The position numbers and the translations under genes were made by a program. Under the pieces are notes generated by a model. The model saw only the letters and a list, made by a program, of their open reading frames with translations, searched no databases and was not told the DNA's origin. From Glandiceps talaboti (lineage: Eukaryota; Hemichordata; Enteropneusta; Spengelidae): a stretch of 64,000 nt of DNA. Where the stretch lies: NCBI RefSeq assembly GCF_964340395.1, contig NC_135562.1, positions 5,361,134 to 5,425,133 of the forward strand, written 5' to 3'. Each line of letters opens with the position of its first letter. Within the stretch, counting starts at the first letter, position 1. Positions 27,701 through 38,861 of this stretch are shown piece after piece.

Positions 27701-28631
27701 CAATCTTACCAGATACCTCTTCTCTTTTACCAACATTTTACTGTAACTTTTGATTCACAAGTGCAAGAAATAATTTGAATTTAATTTGATTTTTCTTCTG
27801 CTTCCTCTAAATTTTTGGTTCAAGTATAAAATATTCCAGTTTCCTCTACCATCATTCTATAATCTGGTATGATTTAATTCAACAATTTTCTAAATGAATA
27901 AACATAAAGAAAAAACACACTGGATGGCATGAACAAGTACTTCTTCAACACAAGGAATACCAAAGATTATTTTATGCTGTGGTAAAAACATGGACATTAG
28001 GTCAAACAGACAGTGAAATAAGCTTGGGGCACAACGATCGTTGCAATGCATCGATTTCCATGTAAAACAAAATCAATAGAGAGTTTGAGACACCTCATGC
28101 ATGGCAATGTGATGACTGACTATACAGCATACGTCCAACACTTGTACTTCCGCTTACGACTCATTTTTTGCTATTTTCACTTATTTCTGCAAACAAAAAT
28201 AATAGTTGTTCTCGTAATAATACTCTACTTATTTTTCCTTTGACGACACTTACATGTACTTAGACACTTAAAATATATTTCTCAAGATGAAAGGCAGCTG
28301 TTTCAGTATGTATAAAATTACAATGATGTCATGACAATTTTATGGCTGACTCACCTCTCTGACAACCACTTCACAAAGTAATACGGGCATATGAATGCCA
28401 AAATAATGATTTCTAGGTACTAAGTCTACTGTTAAAGTGCAGGTACTATTGGCATCAGATACACATTCTTATGCTATTCACCTTGACATAAATTCTAAAT
28501 ACAATTTTGTATTTTGACCTCAAGTTAGTGCCATACATGACAAAATCAAATTCTACAAAGTCAAAAATATTATTCAGTAAAAATTTCATATCTTGAAAAT
28601 AAAGTGTATATTTTATCAATGTGTTTCACAG
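24701..28631. other. No gene recognised, about 3.9 kb
   Basis: Very AT-rich. One TGACGTCA at 25326-25333. Open frames near 27275 and 28046 lack domain or splice support. It would lie in the intron downstream of the ankyrin exon on the minus strand. Confidence 0.4.
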
Positions 28632-28895
28632 CCCTCGCAGAAGTATTTTAACGATTTCAACCAGTGTTGCAATTCCAACTCATTCTCACACGGCAGAGCA
28701 CATATTTCTGCTGATGCAACACCGTCCGCAACCACAGCCTCTGGCGAACACATTTTGGACAGTGCCATAAAGATGCCTGTGGTTTACGACGATGTTCCAA
28801 ATTTTCAATACAACATAATTTCCCTCCCACCGTATCAACTTGAACAAATTCTTAATTTTTCTGCAACTTTCAAAGACATCTCAACTTCCTATTAA
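28632..28895 (+). CDS. Possible terminal exon, unknown protein
   Basis: After an acceptor-like TTTTATCAATGTGTTTCACAG, the plus strand stays open for 87 codons to TAA. It is GC-richer than its flanks and has mixed codon use. It begins PSQKYFNDFNQCCNSNS and includes SADATPSATTASGEHILDS, then KMPVVYDDVPNFQYN, then SLPPYQLEQIL. I recognise no domain. The minus strand is also fairly open here (MALSKMCSPEAVVADG), so strand is uncertain. No matching upstream exon was found. It may be a real last exon, an old mobile-element fragment, or chance. Confidence 0.25.
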   Translation, partial: PSQKYFNDFNQCCNSNSFSHGRAHISADATPSATTASGEHILDSAIKMPVVYDDVPNFQYNIISLPPYQLEQILNFSATFKDISTSY

Positions 28896-29209
28896 TCCAA
28901 AATTTTAGAAATTAACTTTTTTTTTCTCAATTATTGCAAAAGGTTGGTGTAAAATTTATCAAATTCGTATTTCCATGAAATATGGATAACAACGGCTACA
29001 TTTTCATCATGCACTATAAAATAGTAGAAAGCTCTTTTATATCAAATTTACTTCAAAATTCTTTATCATTCAGCAAATTTTGGAACATATCAACTAGAAT
29101 TTAGACGAGAATTCAGAATATGAACCTCATTTGTCGAATGTAATCACAATTTTCATGTAATTTTAGTAGAAATGATCAAATTTATCAAATTTTGAAAATT
29201 AATGAGTCA

Positions 29210-29560
29210 GCATTATTGAACAATCATGTGGTAGTGGAGGGGGGGGGGGGCAATTGACTGTTCTTTGATGTCCTAATCTTTCAGATCTGTCAGTCATTGT
29301 CATTAAATTCAAAAATTTTGATAAAAATGGTGTGCCAACATGGCATGACCATGAAGCAGTGAATAATGAACTGTCCTTGGGTATACAAGTCTGTCAGATT
29401 TTCTGTCTTTGTGATGAAATTATCAAATTTTAAGTGTCGATACTTTTAGACAATTGTGTGGCAGTGGAGGGGGTAATGATTGACTTCTATGGTTTAAAAA
29501 AAATCTTTCAAATCAGTCAAATCAGTCTAATGATATACATCGATGTAATTTATCTAATTA
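29210..29560 (+). repeat. Two diverged direct copies of a GTGGCAGTGGAGGGGG block
   Basis: 29212-29310 and 29440-29540 share GTGGYAGTGGAGGGGG, then ATTGACT and AATCTTTCARATC. The first has a run of 12 G. Period about 230 bp; non-coding. Confidence 0.5.
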
Positions 29561-29770
29561 GCTCTAGTCACGAAGTCACTATTATTAAATTCACGAAGGT
29601 GAACGACTGGTTATTAATTTATCATTTCAAAGAATTCAGCTTTGGATCACTAGTAAAATTTACGCAATGTATTGTCTAAAATATACTTGTGTATTTTTGT
29701 TTGAAATATTTCCTCAATTTCTAACAATTTTCTAGCTTTCATTCCAAGATATTTTGACTGTATATCATGA

Positions 29771-29839
29771 AATTTTTTGTCAGAATATGTCCATTTTCAA
29801 ATTTTTTGTCAGAATATGTCCATTTTTCAGAATATGTCC
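29771..29839 (+). repeat. 29-32-bp tandem repeat
   Basis: AAATTTTTTGTCAGAATATG followed by TCCATTTTC occurs twice, plus a third partial CAGAATATGTCC. Confidence 0.85.
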
Positions 29840-31825
29840 TGGTCATTTTAAAGATTTGTAAATTTATTTTATTATAAACATATCATTTAAAGTGCCTGAA
29901 ACATTTCATTGTGATTCTAAAAAATAATAATTATTTTTTTAAATTACTGGTTTATTTGAAATTTATTAATCTTTATTAAGATATTTGATTTCTGCAAATA
30001 TGCCCCCGATTTGTGAATTTTGGAATCTCCCACCTCAATTGGATGGCATTTTACCATTTATTCAACATCTAGAAATAATATTTGTCTGTCTGTCTACAAA
30101 ACTAGTACACGCACGCTTCATTACAGTTGAAAAACAAGGTTTTCAATCACTACTATAATATCCAATTCCATTATACTAATTGTCTATAATATAATTTTTA
30201 TTAAAGGTGTGAAGATTTCTTATAATTCAATAAAATTTTCAGCTTTATTTGAAAAGGCCTGTTAATTTAAATCTACACATTAAGCATGGCAATAACTAGT
30301 GACAAAAATCAAATCCTCAAAAAATTGAATTCTTTACTATTCGTCTACAAAATGTACTCATTAACCACCAACTTAGCAAATTGTGCAGCAAAATCATTCA
30401 TGAATACACACAAACTCAATTGTCACCCTTCAAACAAAAATATCGCCACTGCAATATTTTTGACAAGTACTTAAAAACAATTGACAGCAAGCCACTTTCT
30501 CAGCCTGCAGTAAGTCATTGTTAAAGCCACTGACATACTCAGCAAACACTACACTGATATTAAACACTCAATTCTGTTTGTACTTCCATCAATTCAAATG
30601 ACAACAATTTTCCTAGCAATCAACTCTACATGTCTCAATACTGAATTACCCTTTCATTCAGACACTCAAAAGGGCTTCCCAATCTTTCAACTGGTAAGGG
30701 CATATACACAGCAATCAAAAATAACTAGCGTGGTTTTTTTCTTTTTCTTTTAGAAACTCTGTTGTTGCCATAGTAATAATATCATTACGATTTGTGGTTA
30801 GACCACAGCTGGCATCCAGACTACCATAAATTTACTCAAGCCAAGCTCATCAACTGGTAATCTAAATTTATTCAAAAGACATTTCTTTTATTTGTATGAA
30901 AAAAATTGACTTCCTTGATTTTTGGCATTTCTAATCAACATGGTTGAACATTCGAAAAAACAATTTTGCATTTTCATATATAAATAACATCATACATATG
31001 AATCTCTATTACCACTCACTTCTTTACAAATTCCATGAAACTGCTGCACACCTCAAACCCTACATAATTTTATTTTAAATATTTGTCAAAATTGTACATG
31101 AATATACCTGCTTCAAGCAACACTAAACCAATTTTCATATAACTTAGTCTAAAGCCGTTCAATATCTGACTTTTCATTTCAATATAGCTAATTGCTGAAA
31201 AATCACTCCTTCCATTATACTGATTATATCGACATTTCTTTGTTTACAATTCTATGAATTCTAGCGTTTGTGAGAAATTTCCTGCGATTTCTAGTTCCCT
31301 GGAGGCCCGATACGTACGTACCGTAAAACTCTCAACTCTGGCACAATACTGTATATCACAATCACCATGCAATATGATTCCCCACGGCCATGTAGCGGCG
31401 TATCGGTGACTTATTTCAAACAATAACGGAAGACGGAAAATAAACCCCTGAAACAATACACTGAAGGATCAGGGCACGGCTTTTTAAATTCGACACGTCG
31501 TTTCACCATCTCCCGCCCACTCGAGTGTGGAAAGTTAGCAATGACAGGAAGTGTGCTTAGTAAAATACCATGTTATGGTACATTCTTGACAAAAATTTGC
31601 ATATCTATAGTGTACAACTTCAACACAACATGTGTATTCATTGAGGCCCATCGGGGGGTGGGGGGGTGGGGGGTTAAGTAACGTTACCCTGTCAACGAAA
31701 TCAAAGTTATACACTAACAGATTATATCTGCAAATGACGGAACCACCAGTGAGTTTTCAATTAATTTCACTCATGTTACCAAGACAAAACATGGCTGCGA
31801 GAGATTTGTTTCCCTACGTACGTAC
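29840..31825. other. No confident exon downstream of the ankyrin exon
   Basis: This is the first 2 kb of the intron after the ankyrin exon. A CpG-richer spot at 31258-31440 has an acceptor/donor pair but encodes nothing ankyrin-like. Confidence 0.4.
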
Positions 31826-31927
31826 CTTAGCACGGTCGTTGATGGAGACCCCGAGCTCGAGTAAACGTTCCGCTACCACGAGTTTGTTTTCTCTGACAGC
31901 GATCATCAGTGGTGTCATTCCTGTCTC
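31826..31927 (-). CDS. TRPN1: TRPN/NOMPC-like protein, first ankyrin-repeat exon
   Basis: This 34-codon, phase-0 minus-strand exon sits between a consensus acceptor (TTTGATCACCAG) and donor (AAG|GTACGT), with a 155-bp intron separating it from the exon at 32083-32259. It encodes one ankyrin repeat: ETGMTPLMIAVRENK, then LVVAERLLELGVSIN, then DRAK. The TPL turn, the Ala in helix 1, the LL in helix 2 and the G-x-x-IN hairpin are all in consensus positions. A TGMTPLM-A opening and an ELG ending are what I know from the first repeats of NOMPC/TRPN, which normally has about 29 repeats before a six-helix TRP channel. No following repeat is recognisable to the left, so this is a 5' fragment of a much longer gene. 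The ankyrin call is firm; the TRPN assignment is likely but unproved. Confidence 0.75.
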
Positions 31928-32082
31928 CTGGTGATCAAAGGGAGAAAAACAATCACTATCTTGACCGACCTTTGCACTATCTCTATAAACAGAGAAACCA
32001 CTAAATGTATTGAAACTTGGAGCGTGATTCAAATGAGGATAACTCTCCGGGGATACAAGATGTAAATTTTAAGGAAACTTAC
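31928..32082 (-). other. Short intron between the two confident coding exons
   Basis: A 155-bp phase-0 intron running GTAAGT..CAG on the minus strand. It is by far the shortest intron of the model. Its conservation of both splice consensus sites and of frame is the main support for the gene. Confidence 0.75.
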
Positions 32083-32259
32083 TTCGTCTGGCGTTGATGC
32101 TTCGGGGTCCCCACGGTCTAAGGACCGTATCACTTGCTCCACAGATGCCCATTCTCCTTTCTGACAATATCCAAGGAGTCTTGTGGTGGCTCCTGAAGCA
32201 CTCGTGCTTACACTTTGGGCGTCGGTCGAAGTCGACATGCCGTGTGTCCCACCTCCGTC
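32083..32259 (-). CDS. TRPN1: TRPN/NOMPC-like protein, N-terminal exon before the ankyrin repeats
   Basis: The minus strand shows a strong acceptor (CCCTCTCTCACACAG) at the right edge and a strong donor (GAA|GTAAGT) at the left. Within it an ATG at 32236-32238 opens 52 codons ending exactly at a codon boundary. Residues 2-20 are Ser/Thr/Ala-rich and probably disordered. Residues 21-41 read RLLGYCQKGEWASVEQVIRS from residue 20, a short amphipathic helix pair. Residues 42-52 are an acidic linker. The sequence before the ATG is also open (DGGGTHG), so translation may begin in an upstream exon. TRPN/NOMPC proteins have a similar CxKxEW..V helix just before ankyrin repeat 1, opening the N-terminal ankyrin spring of this mechanically gated cation channel. 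The match is from family memory, not a search. A different ankyrin protein remains possible. Confidence 0.65.
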
Positions 32260-33201
32260 CTGTGTGAGAGAGGGAAACCAAGCAACGAGATGTAATTCCG
32301 AGCAATTTCAAAAACGATGTATCTTCAAATTATACAGCCTTCCCACAAAAATTACGCCTTGGTTATCTCCTAAAGACCATATACATCAGTAATATTCACA
32401 AAATTAGCAGTTATCCATGATTTAGCCTCCAAAAATGAGCGATTTCTTGTTCATGTTGGCGTGAGTGGAGAGAGGTCATCGGAGCATACTGAATCTGCTT
32501 GTGGTGTGTTATGAGCCAGTGTTTATTTAGTGATTGGTTAATTTCAAAGCACTTTTCTGATTGGACAAAAATCGGCCCCCTAGAGATTTTCAATCGTCTT
32601 GTCTCGTTGGCGACCCGAAAGTACGTCCTTGGGGCACTGACACAGAACAAGGGATTCCTTCAAGTCGGATGACGTGGAATGAAAAGGAAGCCCCTGATGT
32701 GAATTTCAAAAAGACCGACCCATGGAACTGGCTGTGTAGTGAATCGACTTGTATGAAGACCTGAGAGTAACAGGTGTGGTAAGCAGTGAGAGAGAATATT
32801 AGCTGCAGATATGGTTAAATTGCATAGCGACCAGAATTGATCGTTCGCTTCAACATCAAATAAACCGCTGTAAGTGAGAAAATGAGTGACTTTAACGGCA
32901 TTTTGTATATTATATCACCGTTATCGACTTTCTAAGGTAAACACATGTTACGCATTTGCGCGTCTGCAGACCGGGTTAGGTAAAAAGAACTGGGGGCGCA
33001 ACATTCATGATGACAAATCGCTGAGTCGTTCTCGAGAGAGCTATTTGTTTATCGTCGGCCTTAGCAACCCATCATCTTAAAGCTAGTAAACGTCCACTAA
33101 TGTCACAAATAGCAATCGGGGGACTACATTATCGTGTTTTTTACGGCTTGTTTTATCATTTGGCTGCCATGAAGGCCATTCTAGGAATTCGGATGTTGTA
33201 C
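32260..33201. other. GC-richer sequence upstream of exon 3
   Basis: A higher CpG level than the rest of the window suggests a regulatory or alternative promoter zone. A plus-strand frame at 32561-32764 lacks an ATG start. Confidence 0.4.
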
Positions 33202-33271
33202 GAATTCCCGCGATAATTACCCGTACAAACGATTTTCAGTGTATTAAATCTACAAATTCCCGCGATGATTA
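33202..33271. promoter_or_regulatory. Two direct AATTCCCGCGATRATTA motifs upstream of exon 3
   Basis: Near-identical 17-18-mers at 33202-33219 and 33253-33271 lie 51 bp apart. Each contains TTCCCGCG, an E2F-like core. They lie in a locally CpG-richer zone (about 31.3-33.4 kb) roughly 1 kb upstream, on the minus strand, of the ATG at 32238. They could belong to an internal promoter for the ankyrin gene. This is inference from motif and position. Confidence 0.3.
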
Positions 33272-33536
33272 AATACCGCCTCGGTAAAATACTAGTAGTG
33301 GTGGACTCGGAAAATATAGGTCTGCTTTTCTATGTTATTTTCCGCTCAAACACACGTTAGATTTCCTGTGCTGTGTTCTTGTGATCGATAAAGATAAGAC
33401 TTGGGTACGTAATCACTGGTGGAAATGTCCAAGTGTTAGTATCAATTGACGACCCGGGTTTGTATTTTTTGTCGTCATCTTACGTCGTGTATTACATATC
33501 TCCAAGTGACGTCAATAACATTTTTTTGACATCGAA

Positions 33537-33592
33537 AGAAGGAAAGAAAGAAAGAAAGAGAGCGAGACAGACAGACAGACATACAGACAGAC
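33537..33592 (+). repeat. (GAAA)n/(GACA)n compound microsatellite
   Basis: AAAGAAAGAAAG grades into GACAGACAGACA. Confidence 0.9.
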
Positions 33593-33778
33593 ATTCAATT
33601 TTTTTGCCTATTTACAGTAAGGTACTAGATGTCTATGTCATTTATTGGGTCTGTAGGCTTACAGAGTTCAATATCGTACTGTATTTATTTTATTTATTTA
33701 TTTATTTGATTGGACCTGTACAGAGGTCGAGGCTCGGTATCATGAGAAAACCCCCGGGGGGAAACCAAATCATGTTGA

Positions 33779-33812
33779 ATCATAGACCCTACGTGTAGGA
33801 TCTATGGTGATA
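33779..33812. repeat. Short hairpin H copy 1
   Basis: TCATAGACCCTAC faces GTAGGATCTATGGTGA with a 2-bp loop. A related hairpin is at 37916-37944. Confidence 0.55.
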
Positions 33813-34391
33813 CACTGCGAACTCGTGACCACGCATATCTCACTAGCACTGTTCAAACTTATTGGCATTCGATACGGTTAGCGATGAACCGAAAAGACCT
33901 ATCGTGACTTCCATGTTCAGCCCTTTTATAATCGCAAACATCGATATGAACTCTTAGTTACTGTCAAACTAAAGTAAGGACTTTTTAAATCAATTGCCTA
34001 TACTGTGACATTTTATATCATGTGCCTATAATCTGTGAATCTATTGATCAGCTTATAACCGACTCAGGGTTCACATCTACGTCTGTGCAAATAGTAAATG
34101 ATAATTTAAATAAATTAAATCGCATAATTATTAAACTAATGATTGTAATTATACTAAACTCACAATTCAATTAGACGTGTCTTGAGATTATTGGTTATTG
34201 TATGGCTGCTACAGACGGACACATGTAGATATCTATTGGTAGTACTTACATTGTTTATATTAATCGTCGGAGCATTGCTAATACATTGTTGATATTTAGG
34301 CAGATTATAGAATACATTCTTAAATTATTGAAGACATGACGAAGATTCTTTTATATTTGTATACTTTTCATAGTGACAATCACACAATTTG

Positions 34392-34616
34392 ATGGTCTGT
34401 CGGTCGGCTGGATGGTTGGTTGGTCGGATTTTTGGTTGGTTGGCTGTTGCCATGGTTGGTCGGCTGGTCGGTTGGTTGGTCGGTCGGTCGATTGGTTGGT
34501 TTGTTTGTTGGTTGGTTGGTTGGTTGGATGGTTGGTTGGTTGGTTGGTTGGTTGTTTTTTTGGTTGGTTGGCTGTTGCCATGGTTGGTCGGCTGGTCGGT
34601 CGGTCGGTTGGTTGGT
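34392..34616 (+). repeat. (GGTT)/(GGTC) minisatellite
   Basis: A GGTT/GGTC array with two longer identical blocks (GGCTGTTGCCATGGTTGGTC at about 34442 and 34570), so a higher-order unit of about 128 bp is duplicated. Open frames here are repeat translation. Confidence 0.92.
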
Positions 34617-37600
34617 GACGGTCCTTTCTTTAATCGTCAGTTAAGTTAAGTTGTTGACAATAGTACACTGCAAATAGCTGGGGTATAGACTAGCTATACA
34701 CGTTATATACATGATGAGTTTATAGATTTTGAAATTGTGTATTTTTTACCTCATACAGAAAGTTGAGAAATACATCGCACTACCGTGAGTGCCAGTGCGC
34801 GTGAACCTGAATGTCATTGCAGTGATGTGCGAGTGTGACGTTTGGCGCGTGCGAAAAGATGTCCTGTTTGCTTGCGTGTAACTAACTTTTCACAGTAAAT
34901 CATTTTATAGATCAATCAATTGCAATGAAACAAAATTAACCAACCTACCGACCTACCGACCGATCAATCCATCGTTCAGTGCTCGATACAGCAATCAATC
35001 AATACAAACTATATAGCATGCTAAAGCAATCAATCACATCCAATGAAAGACTGTATTTCATTCCCAGAACGTTTCATTTATCGGGCTTCAAGACTTGGGA
35101 TTAATAAAGCAATATTTCCGATTGGTTTTTGTTGATAACGTCGAGCTGTTTGTCAGGATATACGCTATTTCATATCAATATCGCTTACAGTTACAGCTAA
35201 AATGATGTTGGTTTGGTGTTTCAATCATGTAACATGACACACACAGTCGGACACTAGAGGTGCCGTGCATAGTGGGGATGTAAAAGTGGTCAAGTTGAAA
35301 TGTTACCATTTCCATGTGTAATGTTTTCATTACTTTTAGAAGTCTGTTTTTACTGCACTGTGAATGAATAGCGTTGCGTTTCTAGGCCTCCGGCTCATAT
35401 GCTAAGTTTACAAAATAGTGAAAAATACGTTTCTGTCGTAGAGATATCAAAAGTGAGAAAAATATATTACATAGTTTACTCTGAAAGTTCTCATCTCCAT
35501 AGCTTTGTATACATATTTCCATAAATTGAGCAGAATATCTGAATTAGCAGTACTCATTATAATTTTAAACTTATTGTAATTGGGATGGTTGTGAATATTG
35601 ATTGGTAAGAGTTGGTTTCTAAGGTGATCATAATCATGAATGAATGAATGAATGAATGAATGAATGAATGAATGAATGAATGAATGAATGAATGAATGAA
35701 TAGCAATGTTTATCTGTGTCCAATTTGACTGGGCAAAGGATCCTGTGTGTGTTGCGTGTCTCTGTTATTGTTAGTCTAGAGTTGAAATATGTCTAGCTCT
35801 GTGTCAAAAACGTAATGTCCCACACCAAGTCTACATCATTTTAGCTGTAATCTATTGCACATAATGGTTATCGTTAGGAATTCATGGGCACACTTGATAA
35901 ACAATAAACGTATGTTTAGATCTATAGATAGAAACAAAACATATGTGACAGTCTTTTCGTCTTCATAAGTGTTAACATACACTTCCAAAAAAGTGTGAAA
36001 TAACATGTACAATTCAGGAACCAATGGAAACTGAGTAAATTGTATAGATAGTAAAAGGTGGTTACGTCATAAAATTCTGTCGTCAATCATACATGTTATG
36101 CTAATTGAAGCTGTAGAAAGTTAATTAATTTCATCAGCCATGTTGATTTCATTTTTATTGCTACGACGTCATTTCTCTCTACGATACGTTGCACACATAC
36201 GGTGAGATGTTAATTAAACTTGCTTACTGCGTTCACCTTCCAGTGTCATATTTTGTCATTTACGTGAACGTTATAAACAATGATGGATTGCAATACGGGC
36301 GATACACTCGGCCGTGAAAGTGGTATACACGCAGTCTCTTTAATCAAATTCAAAGCTCAAATTAAAATTGAGTAGTTTTGTATCAAACAGTGAAGTGAAC
36401 ACGCGAAATGTTGATTGATAATGTGTATACTGGGAAGTGGATGGATTGACCTTTAACCTCATGAAAAGGCACAATATTTTTTTAATGAAATTGAATGTAC
36501 GTACCTATATAAAGATGACATTTTTGTTGTTTACATAATGGTCCTATTTGACCCAGACAGGCTTATGAGTACACATCTTACATTTCAGACTATGTTCACG
36601 GATCTTGTCTCTGACAGTTACAAACAACTTTTTGTACATATAAAAAAAATGGATTTTAAGTTACTCGTTGTTGGTGATTATTCCCCAATTTGCACTAGCA
36701 GTTAGTCATGATTGTCATCAAGCCTCGATCGTTGTTAATTCTATCATTCATTTGAAAAAAAATGTGATGAGGACCTGAACCGGCTTTCAAGTCGTAGAGC
36801 TAGTGATGTGCGCCCTCACTAGTCGAAATGTAGCTATTGAATAGGCGAAATCTCCAGTGGTTATATCTTATACGTAGCATAGAAATATAACACAATAATG
36901 ATGAGCACATTCGGTGTTTGTGAGCTGATAACGAGAATATTAGTCACGTCTAATTTCTAAGACTCAAATACACATCTAGCAAGGGACGGGCTATTCGTCA
37001 TTTAATAACATGAACATAAATTGGTGCTGGGGAAGTCGTCCACATTCCTAAAAAAATGTCTGATCTTTTTTTTTTACTTTCTTAACTTTTGCTCACTTAC
37101 AAACTGGATTTTGGATTAAAATCACAAAAATATCCACCCTTAATAATCCTATATCAAAATGTTGGTCTAAAATGATGACTGACGCATAAATTGATCGAAA
37201 TTAAGAGTCCACAATCGTTCACATCCGGGTAGTTGACTCAAAAATCGTACCAGTGTGACATTAAATAGGTCAGGGAGACAATACGCGGCATAATTAAACC
37301 ACAGTGCACCTATTACGGTTTAATTGAACCTTTTTATGAGATGACCGACAAAAGTTATACGACCCGCTATCTTTTTCTACCCTTCAGTATTTATATTGAT
37401 TTTCCCAGGAGTAATAATTTATATATGGGAGATTCTTTTGTTGGATACAAATGGACGATAATCTGACATGAATGGTATCTAATAAGAGTAGTCCGCCCAC
37501 TATAGATTTTTTTTGTGGTTTTTATACTCTGTCGGAAAATTGCGATGGTTTTTAATATTAACGATAGATCAGTGATTGTTTGCACAGCTTTTATTGTGAG

Positions 37601-37689
37601 GATAAATCAGATCGCGTGTCACGTCTCTGCACGGAATATTTGCAACATCGTTAAACACACCAGAATGTACATGTAAACTTTGACTTATT
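34617..37689. other. No gene recognised
   Basis: AT-rich unique-looking DNA in the proposed long intron between 32259 and 43571, apart from the TGAA tract. Confidence 0.5.
35637..35702 (+). repeat. (TGAA)n microsatellite
   Basis: About 16 uninterrupted TGAA units. Confidence 0.97.
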
Positions 37690-37830
37690 TTTTTTTTTTT
37701 ACAATTGGTGAGTTCCACAAACACGGACTTGGTATAATTCTTTTCTTGTTTTATATTTGTTTGTTTTTTGTCAAGTAGAAAACAAAGTAAAGCTGTTTTA
37801 AGAATTCAAAATATGACCTGGCCTCTCAAC
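37690..37830 (+). repeat. Repeat D copy 2 (divergent)
   Basis: The block GAGTTCCACAAACACGGACT is followed by AGTAGAAAACAAAGTAAAGC. The similarity to the copies at 8518 and 44379 is weaker. Confidence 0.35.
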
Positions 37831-37915
37831 GAGGTATTATACTGTAACAGTAAGCAATAAGACTAGCAGTGAGTAGAATATCAGTAATCATTCCTTTATG
37901 TGGAACAACGTTAAA

Positions 37916-37944
37916 TCATAGACCCAACACAGTCTATGGTGAAA
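37916..37944. repeat. Short hairpin H copy 2
   Basis: AATCATAGACCC, a short loop, then GTCTATGGTGA, matching the 33.8-kb hairpin arms. It is followed within 60 bp by GGTTTCAATCCC, a box B-like sequence, so it may lie in a decayed SINE (to about 38015). Confidence 0.5.
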
Positions 37945-38187
37945 TAAAGCAAAAACGTTCCGATCTGGAGTGTACCCCTTAAAGGCCAAGGTTTCAATCC
38001 CAGGTTCTTGTATTAGTGTTATTTTATCAGTGGAACCATAATGATAACATTGGACAATTCGTTTATATCTCTATATATAACAAGGCAAACTATGTTAAGA
38101 CCTACGTTTTATGCCTTGTCAAATGTGGGTCTTCTCGATTTTTAATTTCCTCTCTGGTTCTCTCTTCAACCACATTCCGTTCTCACT

Positions 38188-38345
38188 TCCCTTCTTTCTA
38201 CATCACTCATTTCTCCCTTCTCTTCTTTCTACATCACCCATTTCTCCCTTCTCTGCCCTTCTTTCTACGTGTCTCCTTTCTCCCTTCCCTTCTTTCTACG
38301 TCTTTCATTTCTCCCTTCCGAGCCCGTCCTTCCTTCCTTCCTTCA
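38188..38345 (+). repeat. 31-36-bp pyrimidine minisatellite
   Basis: CTTCTTTCTACATCACYCAT then TTCTCCCTT recurs at 38191, 38222, 38258 and 38289. One strand is almost pure pyrimidine. Confidence 0.88.
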
Positions 38346-38789
38346 CCAATTTTCTTTCTTCGTACCCCTTCCTTTAATTCACCCCACTTTAAATGATCAT
38401 ATAGTCCAAAGGGCAAACCATCCACAAAGATTACATTAAATTACTATTTTATCAGCACGTGATTCAATTCCCACACACACAGCATTGTGGCAATGAATTA
38501 TATGAACCATGAGATGCAATGGAATTAGTTTTGGGTTTTAGGAACCAGATAATAAATAATTAAACCATACAGGAACATTTCCATACTATATGCTAATAAC
38601 GATAACACTTGCGATTTGGCGTTATCTCAACGACATTGTTACACCAACAACCCTTACGAATTTGTTTAAGGTTATCTTGTCCATAATTTCCATTAAAGCA
38701 AAATGTGTAATTTCCCCATGTATTTGCTCCTCTTGTTAATCACGTTTCTTCGACGCTAGAACCGCCTTATCAATTTTATTCTAGCCACC

Positions 38790-38861
38790 ATGGCACCGTT
38801 TATTGTCGCCACAAAGCACTTTGCGCAGGAAACTCCACATTTTCATGGTCATCTTTTATGA
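38790..38861 (+). CDS. Micro-ORF with a perfect Kozak context
   Basis: GCCACCATGG at the start gives the ideal animal initiation context. The ORF is 23 codons (MAPFIVATKHFAQ then ETPHFHGHLL) ending in TGA. There is no splice donor in it and no recognisable homology. It may be a chance match, or a small or upstream ORF. Confidence 0.12.
   Translation: MAPFIVATKHFAQETPHFHGHLL

Noticed and set aside
31244-31456. Minus-strand frame with an acceptor and a GTACGT donor
   Set aside because: Phase would fit, but the peptide (GFIFRLPLLFEISHR..) is nothing like an ankyrin repeat, so I did not add it to the gene.
32561-32764. 67-codon plus-strand frame opposite the ankyrin gene
   Set aside because: It starts with TTG rather than ATG, has no acceptor at its left edge and no recognisable domain.
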